In this document: positions 8,276 to 17,074 of the stretch, one piece after another
How the letters are laid out: every line of letters starts with the position of its first letter
How positions within the stretch are numbered: position 1 is the stretch's first letter
Assembly (NCBI GenBank): GCA_963704005.1
Contig: CAVPGJ010000005.1
Coordinates: 434,001 to 498,000 of the forward strand
Direction: 5' to 3'
Origin: AC-32 sp963704005
GTDB taxonomy: Bacteria > Actinomycetota > Thermoleophilia > Gaiellales > Gaiellaceae
DNA: 64,000 bases
Notes under the pieces: generated by a model
Database searches by the model: none
What the model was told of the DNA's origin: nothing
The model's input: the letters and a program-made list of their open reading frames with translations, nothing else
Position numbers and translations under genes: made by a program

Positions 8276-8281
8276 TAGCAT
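8276..8281 (+). promoter_or_regulatory. -10 hexamer of nfeD
   Basis: TAGCAT ends 10 bases before the nfeD GTG, within the 64-base gap between the divergent amidase and nfeD genes. No clear -35 seen. Confidence 0.4.
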
Positions 8282-8291
8282 CTTTACAACC

Positions 8292-9593
8292 GTGAAAGCG
8301 CCCATTCTGCGGGCTTTTTTCAGCTCGCTAGCCGTTCTCCTGGCCGTTCCGGCGCTCGCGTTCGCGGGCTCATCGGCGAAGCCGAAGGTGCTCGTCATCC
8401 ACTACGAGCTCGAGGTCAACCCGGTCACGTCGAGCTACCTCGACCACCAGCTCCACCGCGCCGAGGACGGCCACTACAACGCCGCCGTGATCGAGATCGA
8501 CACCCCGGGCGGGCTCTCCGAGTCGATGCGGACGATCGTCAAGACGGAGGTCGGCCTGAAGATCCCGGTGATCGTCTACGTCTCGCCGCAGGGCTCGCGG
8601 GCCGCGTCGGCCGGCGTCTGGATCACCGAGGCCGGCGACATCGCGGCGATGGCGCCGCAGACCAACATCGGCTCCTCGACGCCGATCGACTCGAGCGGCC
8701 AGAACCTCGGCTCCGACCTCCGGCGCAAGGTGATCAACGACGCGGTTGCGTCCCTGACCAGCCTGATGCGCTACCACGGACGCAACGCCGCCTGGGCGGC
8801 CGAGGCCGTGCGCAAGGCGAGCAACCTGGACAACGTCCAGGCGAAGCAGATGAACGTGGTCGACGTCCTCGCGCCCACCCTGCCCGATCTGCTCAACAAG
8901 ATCGACGGCCGCACGACCGTCGGCAAGAAGCTGGTGCTGCACACGGCAGGCGCCGAGCTCGTGCAGGTGCACCCCGGCTTCTTCACGCGCCTCTTGAACG
9001 CGCTGATCGACCCGAACCTGATCCCGCTCCTGTTCCTGGCCGGCCTGGCGGGGATCGGCTTCGAGATCTTCCACCCCGGCGTCGTCCTGCCGGGCGCGCT
9101 GGGCGCGGTCGCGCTGCTGCTCGCCCTGTTCGGCTTCGCCGTGCTCCCGATCAGCTGGGCCGGGCTCGCGCTGCTGATCCTCGGCGCCGCGCTGTTGGTG
9201 ATCGACGCGCACGTCGTCACGCACGGGGCGTTAACCGTTGCGGGGCTGATCAGCCTCGTCGTCGGCTCGCTGCTCCTCTTCCACAACGCGCCGGCTCCCT
9301 ACAACAACGTCAACGCGCCGCTCCTCGTGGCCTTCGCGGTCGGCCTCGGCTTGATCTGGGCGTTCGCGCTCGGGAAGGCGATGCAGGTGCGCCGCCGGCC
9401 GGTCTCCGTCGGGCCGCAGACGATCGTCGGCGAGGTCGGCGAGGCCCGGCGTGACGACATGATTTTCGTCCGCGGCGAGCTCTGGCGCGCGCGCACGGCC
9501 GACGGCGAGCCGCTGCGGCCGGGCCAGCAGGTGCGCGTCTCGGGAGTCGACCCCGAGCTCGTGCTCGAAGTCGTGCACGTTGCGGAGGGGTAG
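8292..9593 (+). CDS. NfeD-family membrane serine protease
   Basis: 433 aa from GTG 8292. A signal sequence (residues 1-26) is followed by a ClpP-like protease domain; by comparison with PH1510, the catalytic Ser-Lys dyad is Ser106 in RAASAG and Lys146 in DLRRKV, 40 residues apart. Then come about four membrane segments (roughly 225-355) and a C-terminal OB-fold of the NfeD type (VGEVGEARR onward). Such proteases cut stomatin/slipin partners, and a slipin gene follows 9 bases downstream, the classic stomatin-operon pairing. Role: membrane microdomain quality control (inference). Confidence 0.88.
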   Translation: MKAPILRAFFSSLAVLLAVPALAFAGSSAKPKVLVIHYELEVNPVTSSYLDHQLHRAEDGHYNAAVIEIDTPGGLSESMRTIVKTEVGLKIPVIVYVSPQGSRAASAGVWITEAGDIAAMAPQTNIGSSTPIDSSGQNLGSDLRRKVINDAVASLTSLMRYHGRNAAWAAEAVRKASNLDNVQAKQMNVVDVLAPTLPDLLNKIDGRTTVGKKLVLHTAGAELVQVHPGFFTRLLNALIDPNLIPLLFLAGLAGIGFEIFHPGVVLPGALGAVALLLALFGFAVLPISWAGLALLILGAALLVIDAHVVTHGALTVAGLISLVVGSLLLFHNAPAPYNNVNAPLLVAFAVGLGLIWAFALGKAMQVRRRPVSVGPQTIVGEVGEARRDDMIFVRGELWRARTADGEPLRPGQQVRVSGVDPELVLEVVHVAEG

Positions 9594-9602
9594 GATCGCC
9601 AC

Positions 9603-10373
9603 GTGACCGCAGCCGCCGTCATCGTCCTCGTCCTCCTCTTCCTGGTCGTCCTCTTCCTGATCTCCGCGATCAAGGTCGCGCGCGAGTACGAGCGAGGGAT
9701 CATCTTCCGCCTCGGCCGGCTGCTTCCCGAGCCGAAGGGCCCCGGCCTCTTCATCCTGATCCCGATCGTCGACCGGATGGTCAAGGTCGACCTGCGGACG
9801 ATCACGCTGAACATCCCGCCGCAGGAGGTCATCACCAAGGACAACGTCCCGGTGCGGGTGAACGCGGTCGCCTACTTCCGGATCGTCGAGCCGAAGAACG
9901 CGATCGTCCAGGTCGAGAACTTCATGGTCGCGACCTCGCAGATCGCGCAGACGACCCTCCGCTCCGTCCTCGGCCAGCACCTGCTCGACGAGCTGCTCTC
10001 CGAGCGCGACAAGATCAACGCGATCCTCCAGGAGATCATCGACGAGGCGACCGCGCCCTGGGGCATCAAGGTCTCGATCGTCGAGGTGAAGGACGTCGAG
10101 ATCCCCACCGGGATGCAGCGCGCCATGGCTCGCCAGGCGGAGGCCGAGCGCGAGCGGCGCGCGAAGGTGATCGCCGCCGAGGGCGAGTTCCAGGCCTCCG
10201 AGCGGCTGAAGGACGCCGCGCTCGTGATCGAGGACCACCCGATCGGCCTGCAGCTGCGCTACCTGCAGACGCTGGTCGAGCTCGGCTCCTCGCAGTCGAC
10301 GACGATCGTCTTCCCGGCGCCGATCGACCTGCTGACACCGTTCCTCGAGCGGCTCAAGGGCCCCGACTCCTGA
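9603..10373 (+). CDS. Slipin / stomatin-like SPFH (band 7) membrane protein
   Basis: 256 aa. One N-terminal membrane helix (residues 3-24), then the SPFH domain (VAREYERGIIFRLGRL to about 180), then a charged helical region (ARQAEAERERRAKVIAAEGE) that mediates oligomerisation in this family. It scaffolds membrane microdomains and is the expected substrate of the NfeD protease encoded just upstream. GTG start at 9603; TAGGAT (9591-9596), overlapping the nfeD stop, ends 6 bases before it, so a leaderless internal promoter is possible. Confidence 0.9.
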   Translation: MTAAAVIVLVLLFLVVLFLISAIKVAREYERGIIFRLGRLLPEPKGPGLFILIPIVDRMVKVDLRTITLNIPPQEVITKDNVPVRVNAVAYFRIVEPKNAIVQVENFMVATSQIAQTTLRSVLGQHLLDELLSERDKINAILQEIIDEATAPWGIKVSIVEVKDVEIPTGMQRAMARQAEAERERRAKVIAAEGEFQASERLKDAALVIEDHPIGLQLRYLQTLVELGSSQSTTIVFPAPIDLLTPFLERLKGPDS

Positions 10374-10387
10374 TCCACAGCGTTGGA

Positions 10388-10405
10388 GGCATCGCAAGCG
10401 ATGCC
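10388..10405 (+). repeat. Solo stem-loop 2 of the dispersed repeat, containing the galT start codon
   Basis: GGCATCGCAAGCGATGCC is a perfect 7-bp stem with the CAAG loop of the repeat family. The galT ATG (10401-10403) lies inside its 3' arm; GGAGG (10385-10389) overlaps the 5' arm. Confidence 0.6.
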
Positions 10406-11267
10406 TGAGCTGCGAGTCGACCCGCTTTCGGGACGGCTCGTCGCGATCGCCCCGGGCCGGCGCACGCGGCCCGGCGCCGAGGCCGCCGGGCTCGAGCCGG
10501 TCACGCAGGAGGAGCTCGACTCCTGTCCGTTCTGCGAGGGCCGCGAGGGTCAGACCCCGCCCGAGGTCTTCGCGCTGCCGTTCGGGGACCGCGAGCCGGA
10601 CACCCCCGGCTGGCGGGTCCGGGTCGTGCCCAACCTGTACCCGGCCTTCGAGCGTCAGGAGGTGGTCGTCCACTCGCCACGACACGTCCGCACGTTCGCC
10701 GACCTCACCGATGAGGACATCGCGCTGGTCACGGAGGCGTGGATCGCGCGCGAGGCCTCCGTTGCAGCGCCTGACTCGTACCTTCTTCGGCTGATCAACG
10801 AGGGCCGCGCGGCAGGTGCAAGCCTGCCGCACTCCCATTCACAGCTGGTCTGGCTCCCCGAGCCGCCACCGGCCATTCGAGCCGAGCAACCCGACGGCCT
10901 GGCCGAGCTCTTCGAATCCGCGCGCCAGCACGACCTGATCGTGGGCAGCGCGGAGGAGCTGGTCGCCTTCTGCCATCCGGTCGGACGGCTGCCTTACGAG
11001 ACGATGATCATGGTGACCGACTCGGTGTTCGAACCGTTCGACAGCACGCTGACCGCGGCACTCAGGCTTCTCCGCGACCTCGTCGCAAGGCTGCGCGACG
11101 TCGAAGGCCCGGTGGCATGGAATGCGTGGCTCCACCACGGCAACAACACCCCGTGGCACATCGAGCTGGTGCCGCGGCTCTCGGTTCTGGCCGGCATCGA
11201 GCTCGGGGCAGGGATCTACGTCAACACGCTCGCGCCCGAGCAGGCGGCCGCCGCGCTCAGGGGCTAG
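10401..11267 (+). CDS. galT: Galactose-1-phosphate uridylyltransferase-like HIT-superfamily nucleotidyltransferase
   Basis: 288 aa from ATG 10401, preferred over an upstream TTG because GGAGG lies 11 bases before it. Zinc-binding CPFC (Cys42/Cys45), VVPNLYPAF, and the active-site HSHSQ (His144, His146 nucleophile, Gln148) are present; a C-terminal HHGNNTPWHIELVPR is also family-typical. The enzyme swaps UMP (or AMP in relatives) between sugar phosphates. No other Leloir genes are near, so an ADP-glucose phosphorylase-like activity cannot be excluded. Start codon sits in a hairpin. Convergent with and overlapping the merR gene by 4 bases. Confidence 0.82.
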   Translation: MPELRVDPLSGRLVAIAPGRRTRPGAEAAGLEPVTQEELDSCPFCEGREGQTPPEVFALPFGDREPDTPGWRVRVVPNLYPAFERQEVVVHSPRHVRTFADLTDEDIALVTEAWIAREASVAAPDSYLLRLINEGRAAGASLPHSHSQLVWLPEPPPAIRAEQPDGLAELFESARQHDLIVGSAEELVAFCHPVGRLPYETMIMVTDSVFEPFDSTLTAALRLLRDLVARLRDVEGPVAWNAWLHHGNNTPWHIELVPRLSVLAGIELGAGIYVNTLAPEQAAAALRG

Positions 11268-11560
11268 GCGACCGGAACTTTGTTGGTGGCCCGGAAGGTG
11301 CGGGCGGCCTCGATCGCCGCGCCGAGGTTGAGGCCCTTGTCCTTGGCCTGCTTGATCAGCATGACCGTCTCGAGCGCGTCCATGTCGTAGATGCGCTGCT
11401 TCTTGCCCTTGGTCGGGATCTGGGCCTTGTTCGTCCAGTAGTCGAGCTGCATCTTCGAGATCCCCGCGATCTGGCACACCTGGCCGAGATAGAGCTCGAT
11501 CTTGTCGAGATGCTCGGAGATGTCGATCGGCTCGAGGAAGTCCGCCGCCCTGTCGTACAT
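11264..11560 (-). CDS. MerR-family DNA-binding regulator
   Basis: 98 aa, essentially the DNA-binding domain alone. A winged helix-turn-helix (residues about 25-55: YLGQVCQIAGISKMQLDYWT) is followed by YDMDALETVMLIKQAKDKG, the second helical pair, with no effector domain. GAGGAGG stands 4 bases before the ATG. A TATAAC -10 and a perfect dyad precede the gene, suggesting autoregulation. It sits between galT and gyrA. Target unknown. Confidence 0.8.
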   Translation of the reverse strand: MYDRAADFLEPIDISEHLDKIELYLGQVCQIAGISKMQLDYWTNKAQIPTKGKKQRIYDMDALETVMLIKQAKDKGLNLGAAIEAARTFRATNKVPVA

Positions 11561-11584
11561 CGTGCCTCCTCACGGGGAACGCTT

Positions 11585-11610
11585 GACCTGTCTTGAAAGT
11601 TATACAGGTC
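11585..11610 (-). promoter_or_regulatory. Promoter and dyad operator of the MerR gene
   Basis: GACCTGT (11585-11591) and ACAGGTC (11604-11610) form a perfect 7-bp inverted repeat with a 12-base spacer. On the minus strand the -10 element TATAAC (11604-11599) overlaps one arm and the spacer. MerR proteins bind dyads in their own promoters, so this is the likely operator. Confidence 0.55.
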
Positions 11611-11656
11611 TGGTTCTGTTTTGAGAAGGGGCGCTGATTCCCCCGCGAACCCGCAG

Positions 11657-14182
11657 CTACTGGACGGTTTCTTCCGCCTGCTCCGGGGACGCGGCCTCTT
11701 CGGGCTCCGCCTCGCCCTCAGCGACCCGCGCGATGCTCGAGACCCGCTCGTCGCCCCGCAGCCGCATCACGATCACGCCCTGGGTCGAGCGTCCGAGCCG
11801 CTTGATGTCCGAGACCGGCATCTTGATCATGGTGCCGCCCGTCGAGATCAGCATCAGCTGCTCGCCCTCGCGGACGGCGACGGCGCCGGCGAGCTGGCCG
11901 CGCGCTTCCGTCAGCTGCACGGTCTTGACGCCGAGCCCGCCCCGCCCCTTGACCGGGTAGTCCGCGGCGCGGGTGCGCTTGCCGAACCCCTGGTCGGTGA
12001 CGACCAGCATGTCGACGTCCTCGCGCGCGATCGCCGCCGCGATCACCTCGTCGCCCTTGCGCAGGCCCATGCCCTTCACACCAGAGGTCGCCCTGCCCAT
12101 CGGCCGCGCCTGCTGCTCGTGGAAGCGGATCGCCTGGCCCTTGCGCGAGACGAGCATGATGTCGTCGCTGCCGGAGGAGTGGAGCACGTCGACCAGAGCG
12201 TCGCCGTCGCGGAGCTTGATCGCGATGATCCCGTCGGCCTTCAGCGGCGTGTTGTACTCCTCGAACTTCGTCTTCTTCACCATGCCGTTCCTGGTCACGA
12301 GCACGAGGTACTCGGCCTCCTTGAAGTCGCGCGTCGCGATCACCGCGCGCACCTGCTCGTCCTGGGCGAACGGCAGCAGGTTGACGATCGCGCGGCCCTT
12401 CGACTGGCGCGTCCCGAGCGGCAGCTCGTGCACCTTCAGCCGGTAGACCTTGCCGACCGTCGTGAAGAAGAGCAGGTAGTCGTGCGTGGAGGCGACGAAC
12501 AGGTGCTCGATGTAGTCGTCCTCCTTCAGGTCCATCCCCATGACGCCGATCCCTCCGCGGCGCTGCTCGCGGTAGGCGCTGACCGGTAGCCGCTTCACGT
12601 AGCCCGAGCGGGTGATCGCGATCACCATGTCCTCCTCCGCGATCAGGTCCTCCAGCTCGAGCTCGTCCTCGCCCGCGACGATCTCGGTGCGGCGCGGGTC
12701 GTCCTTGGCGTACGCGCTGACCAGCTCGCCGAGCTCCTCCTTGATCACGCCGTCGACCCTGGCCGGGTCGCCGAGGATCGCGCGGAGCTCGGTGATCCGC
12801 TCCTGCAGGTCGGCGAACTCGTCCTCGATCTCCTTGCGCGCGAGGCCGGTCAGGCGCGCGAGCCGCAGGTCGAGGATCGCCTGCGCCTGAACCTCGGAGA
12901 GGTCGAACTGCTCCATCAGGCCGGTGCGCGCGTCGTCGGTGTCGGCGGCGGCGCGGATCAGCGCGATCACGGCGTCCAGGTTGTCGAGCGCCTTGAGGTA
13001 GCCCTCGAGGATGTGCGCGCGCCGCTCGGCCTGGCGCAGCTCGTACTTCGAGCGGCGGGTGACGATCTCGCGCTGGTAGTCGAGGTAGTGCCGAACGAGC
13101 TCGAGCAGCGACAGTGTCTTCGGCACACCGTCGACGAGCGCGACCGCGTTGTAGCCGAAGGTCGTCTGCAGCGGCGTCAGCTTGAAAAGCTTGTTCAGCG
13201 CGACCTGCGGCACGGCGTCGCGCTTCAGCTCGACGTAGATGCGCATGCCCTCCTTGTCGGAGTGGTCCTGCAGCGCCTCGTCGCTCAGCGGCACCTCGTT
13301 CAGCGTGCCGGCCTTGACCAGGTCGGCGATCTTCTCGATCACGCCCCCCTCGCCGGCCTTGCGGATGCCGTAGGGAAGCTCGGTGATGATGATCGCGCTC
13401 TTGCCGCCGCGCAGCTGCTCGATGTGGGCACGGCCGCGGACGGTGATCCGGCCGCGGCCCGTGCGGTAGGCGTCGCGAATCCCGGAGAAGCCCACGATCG
13501 AGCCGCCGGTCGGGAAGTCGGGGCCCTTGACGTGCTTGATGAGCTTCTCGACGTTGATGTCGGGCTCGTCGATCATCGCCACGATCCCCTTGACCACTTC
13601 GCCAAGGTTGTGCGGCGGCATGTTCGTCGCCATCCCGACTGCAATCCCGGCCGAGCCGTTGACAAGCAGGTTCGGGAAGCGCGACGGCAGCACCACGGGC
13701 TCGCGGCGCGACTCGTCGTAGTTCGGGATGAAGTCGACGGTGTCGGCGTCGATGTCCCGCAACATCTCGGTCGCGATCCGCGAGAGCCGGCATTCCGTGT
13801 AGCGCATGGCGCCGGCGGGATCGCCGTCGACGGAGCCGAAGTAGCCCTGGCCTTCGACGAGCGGGTAGCGGAGCGAGAACGGCTGTGCGAGCCGCACGAG
13901 CGTGTCGTAGATCGACTGGTCGCCGTGCGGGTGGTAGTTGCCCATCACGTCGCCGACGACTCGGGCCGACTTGCGCGTCGGGCGGTTCGGCTGCAGGCCG
14001 GCCTCGTGCATCGCGTAGAGCACGCGCCGGTGCACGGGCTTGAGGCCGTCGCGCACATCGGGCAGCGCGCGGCTGACGATCACGCTCATGGCGTAGTCGA
14101 GGAAGCTGGTGCGGACCTCCTGGTCGAGCTCGCGATTCTCGATGCGGCCGGCGCCGAGCGGGCCGGTGTCGAGCTCAGACAT
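11657..14182 (-). CDS. gyrA: DNA gyrase subunit A
   Basis: 841 aa. Breakage-reunion subunit of type II topoisomerase introducing negative supercoils. N-terminal winged helix domain with the active-site Tyr128 in AMRYTE and the quinolone region HPHGDQSIYDT (residues 84-94). The C-terminal beta-pinwheel contains QRRGGIGVMG, a GyrA-box-like element. Residue 89 is Gln where E. coli has Ser83. Start ATG 14182 overlaps the 3' end of gyrB by 8 bases, so the two are coupled. Confidence 0.96.
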   Translation of the reverse strand: MSELDTGPLGAGRIENRELDQEVRTSFLDYAMSVIVSRALPDVRDGLKPVHRRVLYAMHEAGLQPNRPTRKSARVVGDVMGNYHPHGDQSIYDTLVRLAQPFSLRYPLVEGQGYFGSVDGDPAGAMRYTECRLSRIATEMLRDIDADTVDFIPNYDESRREPVVLPSRFPNLLVNGSAGIAVGMATNMPPHNLGEVVKGIVAMIDEPDINVEKLIKHVKGPDFPTGGSIVGFSGIRDAYRTGRGRITVRGRAHIEQLRGGKSAIIITELPYGIRKAGEGGVIEKIADLVKAGTLNEVPLSDEALQDHSDKEGMRIYVELKRDAVPQVALNKLFKLTPLQTTFGYNAVALVDGVPKTLSLLELVRHYLDYQREIVTRRSKYELRQAERRAHILEGYLKALDNLDAVIALIRAAADTDDARTGLMEQFDLSEVQAQAILDLRLARLTGLARKEIEDEFADLQERITELRAILGDPARVDGVIKEELGELVSAYAKDDPRRTEIVAGEDELELEDLIAEEDMVIAITRSGYVKRLPVSAYREQRRGGIGVMGMDLKEDDYIEHLFVASTHDYLLFFTTVGKVYRLKVHELPLGTRQSKGRAIVNLLPFAQDEQVRAVIATRDFKEAEYLVLVTRNGMVKKTKFEEYNTPLKADGIIAIKLRDGDALVDVLHSSGSDDIMLVSRKGQAIRFHEQQARPMGRATSGVKGMGLRKGDEVIAAAIAREDVDMLVVTDQGFGKRTRAADYPVKGRGGLGVKTVQLTEARGQLAGAVAVREGEQLMLISTGGTMIKMPVSDIKRLGRSTQGVIVMRLRGDERVSSIARVAEGEAEPEEAASPEQAEETVQ

Positions 14183-16566
14183 CGAGGTTCTTCACCTCGA
14201 GCGCATTCTGCTCGATGAAGGCGCGGCGCGGCTCGACCTCGTCGCCCATCAGGCGCGAGAACCAGAGGTCGGCAGCCGCCGCGTCGTCGACGGCCACCCG
14301 CACGACCATCCGGCGCGCCGGGTCCATCGTCGTCTTCCAGAGCTCCGGCGCGTTCATCTCGCTCAGGCCCTTGAAGCGCGTGATCTGGATCCCGGTCTTT
14401 GCCAGGCCGAGCGCGGCCTCGCGCAGCGCCTCGAACGTGAGCGCGTACTCGGATTCCTTGCCGAGCCGGAGGTTGAACGGCGGCAGCCCGCCGACGATCT
14501 CGGCCAGCTTGGCGTGCGCCGTGCGGACGTGGCCGTAGATCGGCGAGGCGAGCATCTCGCCGGGGACGACCACGTTCATGGTCGCGTTCGTTCCCAGCTC
14601 GACGACCTGGACGAGCAGCGACTCGCCGTCGGCCTTCGCCTCCAGCCCGAATCCGTTCTGCTCGAACCCGGAGATCGCGCTCGCCGCCTCCGCGACGGTC
14701 GCCGCCTCGGTCTCGACGAGCCCGTGCTGGATCACGAAGTCGGAGATCTGCGGGCCGAAGTCGGAACGCAGCCTCGCGACCCAGCCGAGGTACTCGGTCA
14801 GCGTCCGCGCGAAGCGGCGGTAGCGGCTCTCCGTCAGCTTGACCGCGGTCCCGTCACGCGCCTCGATCTCGAGATCGCCGAACCGCTCGCGCACGAGCAG
14901 CTCCTCGAGCTGGGAGTCCTTCTCCAGGTAGTTCTGCTGGTTGCCGAGCCGCGCCAGGTAGAGCGGCGGGACGGCGATGTAGACGTGCCCGCGCTCGAAC
15001 AGCTCCGGCATGTGCCGGTAGAGGAACGTGAGGACGAGGGTGCGAATGTGGGCGCCGTCGACGTCGGCGTCCGTCATGACGATGATCCGGTTGTAGCGCA
15101 GCTTGGCGATGTCGAACTCCTCGCCGATGCCGGTCCCGATCACCTGCACGAGCAGCTGGATCTCGGTGTTGGAGAGCACCTTGTCGATCCGGTTCTTCTC
15201 CGAGTTGATGATCTTCCCGCGCAGCGGCAGGATCGCCTGGTTCGACTTGTCGCGCGCCTCCTTCGCGGCGCCGCCGGCCGAGTTGCCCTCGACGATGAAC
15301 ATCTCCGCGAGCTCGGGGTCTCGCACCTGGCAGTCGGCGAACTTCTTCGCGATCTCGCCACCGAAGGCGCCCTTGCGGCGGGTGAGGTCACGCGCCTTGC
15401 GCGCCGCGAGCCGGGCGCGTGCCGCCGCGATTGCCTTCGTGATGATCTGCTTTGCGTCCTGCGGGTTCTCCTCGAGGAACTCCGCCAGCTTCGAGTTGAC
15501 CGCCTGCTCGACGAAGCCCTTGCACCCACGGGTTGCCGAGCTTCGTCTTCGTCTGACCCTCGAACTGCGGGTCGGTCAGCTTGACCGAGACGACCGCCGC
15601 GAGCCCCTCGCGCACGTCCTCGCCCTCGAGGTTGTCCTCCTTCTCCTTCAGCAGCTCGAGCTTGCGCGCGACGCGGTTGAGAGTGCGCGTCAGCGCGGCG
15701 TTGAAGCCGGAGAGGTGCGAGCCGCCCTCGTGGGTGTTGATGTTGTTGGCGAAGGTGTAGACCGAGTCCTGGTAGGACGAGTTCCACTGCATCGCGACCT
15801 CGACCGCGCCCTGCTCGCCCTCGCTTTCGAAGTACGCGATCTGCTTGTGGATCGGGTCCTTGTTCGAGTTGACGTGCATGACGAAGTCCCGGATCCCGCC
15901 CTCGAAGTGGAACTCGGCGCTCTCGCCGCCGGCGCGCTCGTCGGTGAGGACGATCCGCAGCCCCCGGGTCAGGAACGCCGTCTCGCGCAGGCGCTGGCTG
16001 AGCGTCTCGTACGACCAGTCGCCGTCCTCGAAGATCTCCTCGACGTCGGGGAAGAAGGTGACGGTCGTGCCGGTGCCGGTCGCCTTGCCGGCGACCTCGA
16101 GCTCCCCCGTCGGCTCGCCGCGCGCGAAGGACTGCTTGTAGATCTTCCCGTCGCGGTGCACCTCGACCGTCAGCCACTCCGACAGGGCGTTGACGACCGA
16201 GACGCCGACCCCGTGCAGGCCGCCCGAGACCTTGTAGGGCGTGCCGTCGCCGCCGAACTTGCCGCCGGCGTGGAGCTTCGTCAGCACGACCGTCAGCGCG
16301 GACTGCCCCTGGTCGGCCATCGTGTCGACAGGGATCCCCGAGCCGTTGTCGCTGACGGTCACCGAGCCGTCGGGATGGATCGTGAACGAGATCGTGTCGG
16401 CCCGGCCCGCGAGGGCCTCGTCGACGGCGTTGTCGACCAGCTCGAACGCGAGCTGGTGAAGGCCACGGGCACCCGTCGAGCCGATGTACATGCCCGGCCG
16501 GAGACGGACGGGCTCGAGGCCCTCCAGAACGGTGATGTCTTTTGCGGTATAGGAAGCTTTAGTCAT
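14175..16566 (-). CDS. gyrB: DNA gyrase subunit B, one extra base at 15522
   Basis: ATP-hydrolysing subunit of gyrase; 796 aa once a single extra base near 15522 is removed (between LGNPWV and KGFVEQAV). N-terminal GHKL ATPase with ELVDNAVDEALAG and GGLHGVGVSVVNAL; TOPRIM with FIVEGNSAGG and MTDADVDGAHI. After TOPRIM it carries a long insertion, about 150-170 residues, before ITRFKGLSEMN, as in E. coli GyrB, whereas mycobacterial GyrB lacks it. ATG at 16566 has no Shine-Dalgarno but directly follows the T-run of a terminator hairpin. The frameshift is most likely a sequencing error. Confidence 0.94.
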
Positions 16567-16567
16567 G

Positions 16568-16600
16568 AAAAAAGCCCTGCAAGTGCTGCACTTTCGGGCT
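16568..16600 (-). terminator. Intrinsic terminator/attenuator abutting the gyrB start codon
   Basis: On the minus strand the order is AGCCC-GA-AAGTG-CAG-CACTT-GCA-GGGCT followed by TTTTTT, one C and the gyrB ATG. Two stacked 5-bp stems plus a six-T run form a textbook intrinsic terminator in the 46-base dciA-gyrB gap. Confidence 0.65.
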
Positions 16601-16612
16601 GAGATAAGTCTA

Positions 16613-17074
16613 TCAGATAGAGCGGCCGTAACCGCTGCTCGCGAGGCTTGCGCGCGCAGCTTTTTCCACTGATTTGCGAAGTTCTTCTGAGGCGATCGCC
16701 GCCGCCAGCTCACGCGCCTCGCGCGCCTGCTCCGGAGTCGGCTCCAGGGGGGCCGGGCGGGGCCTCGCAGAGGCCGGCTCGCGGCGGTCCGGGAGGGGCC
16801 CTGGAGCGAAGCGAAGCCTCTTCGGAGCGCCCTTGCCGAGAGCCGCGCGCAGCCGCGGCAGGATCTCGCCCTCGAGCTGGCCGAGCTCGAAGGCCCACGC
16901 CGACGAGCTGGTCGAGACGAGCAGCGTCCCGTCGCGGGCGAACCGCGCCGGCCAGGCGTTCGCGGCCACCTGCTCGCCGACCGCGTCGGGCCAGCAGGCA
17001 ACCGTGTCGGCCATCGCCCCCGCCGTCCCGTAGCGGCCGAGCTCGCGCCTCACGGTCTCGCCGATTCGCTCCAT
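16613..17074 (-). CDS. dciA: DciA-like helicase loader (DUF721)
   Basis: 153 aa. The DUF721 core is residues 1-75: WPDAVGEQVAANAWPARF followed by DGTLLVSTSSSAWAFELG and ILPRLRAALG; the rest is a low-complexity Pro/Arg/Glu-rich linker and a C-terminal helix. DciA loads the replicative helicase in bacteria lacking DnaC/DnaI. The position between recF and gyrB is the standard actinobacterial one. ATG at 17074 overlaps the recF stop (ATGA). Confidence 0.85.
   Translation of the reverse strand: MERIGETVRRELGRYGTAGAMADTVACWPDAVGEQVAANAWPARFARDGTLLVSTSSSAWAFELGQLEGEILPRLRAALGKGAPKRLRFAPGPLPDRREPASARPRPAPLEPTPEQAREARELAAAIASEELRKSVEKAARASLASSGYGRSI

Noticed and set aside
15515..15530. Programmed frameshift in gyrB
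   Set aside because: No slippery heptamer or pausing structure seen, and the same kind of single extra base occurs in fabG and ubiA. Sequencing error is simpler.
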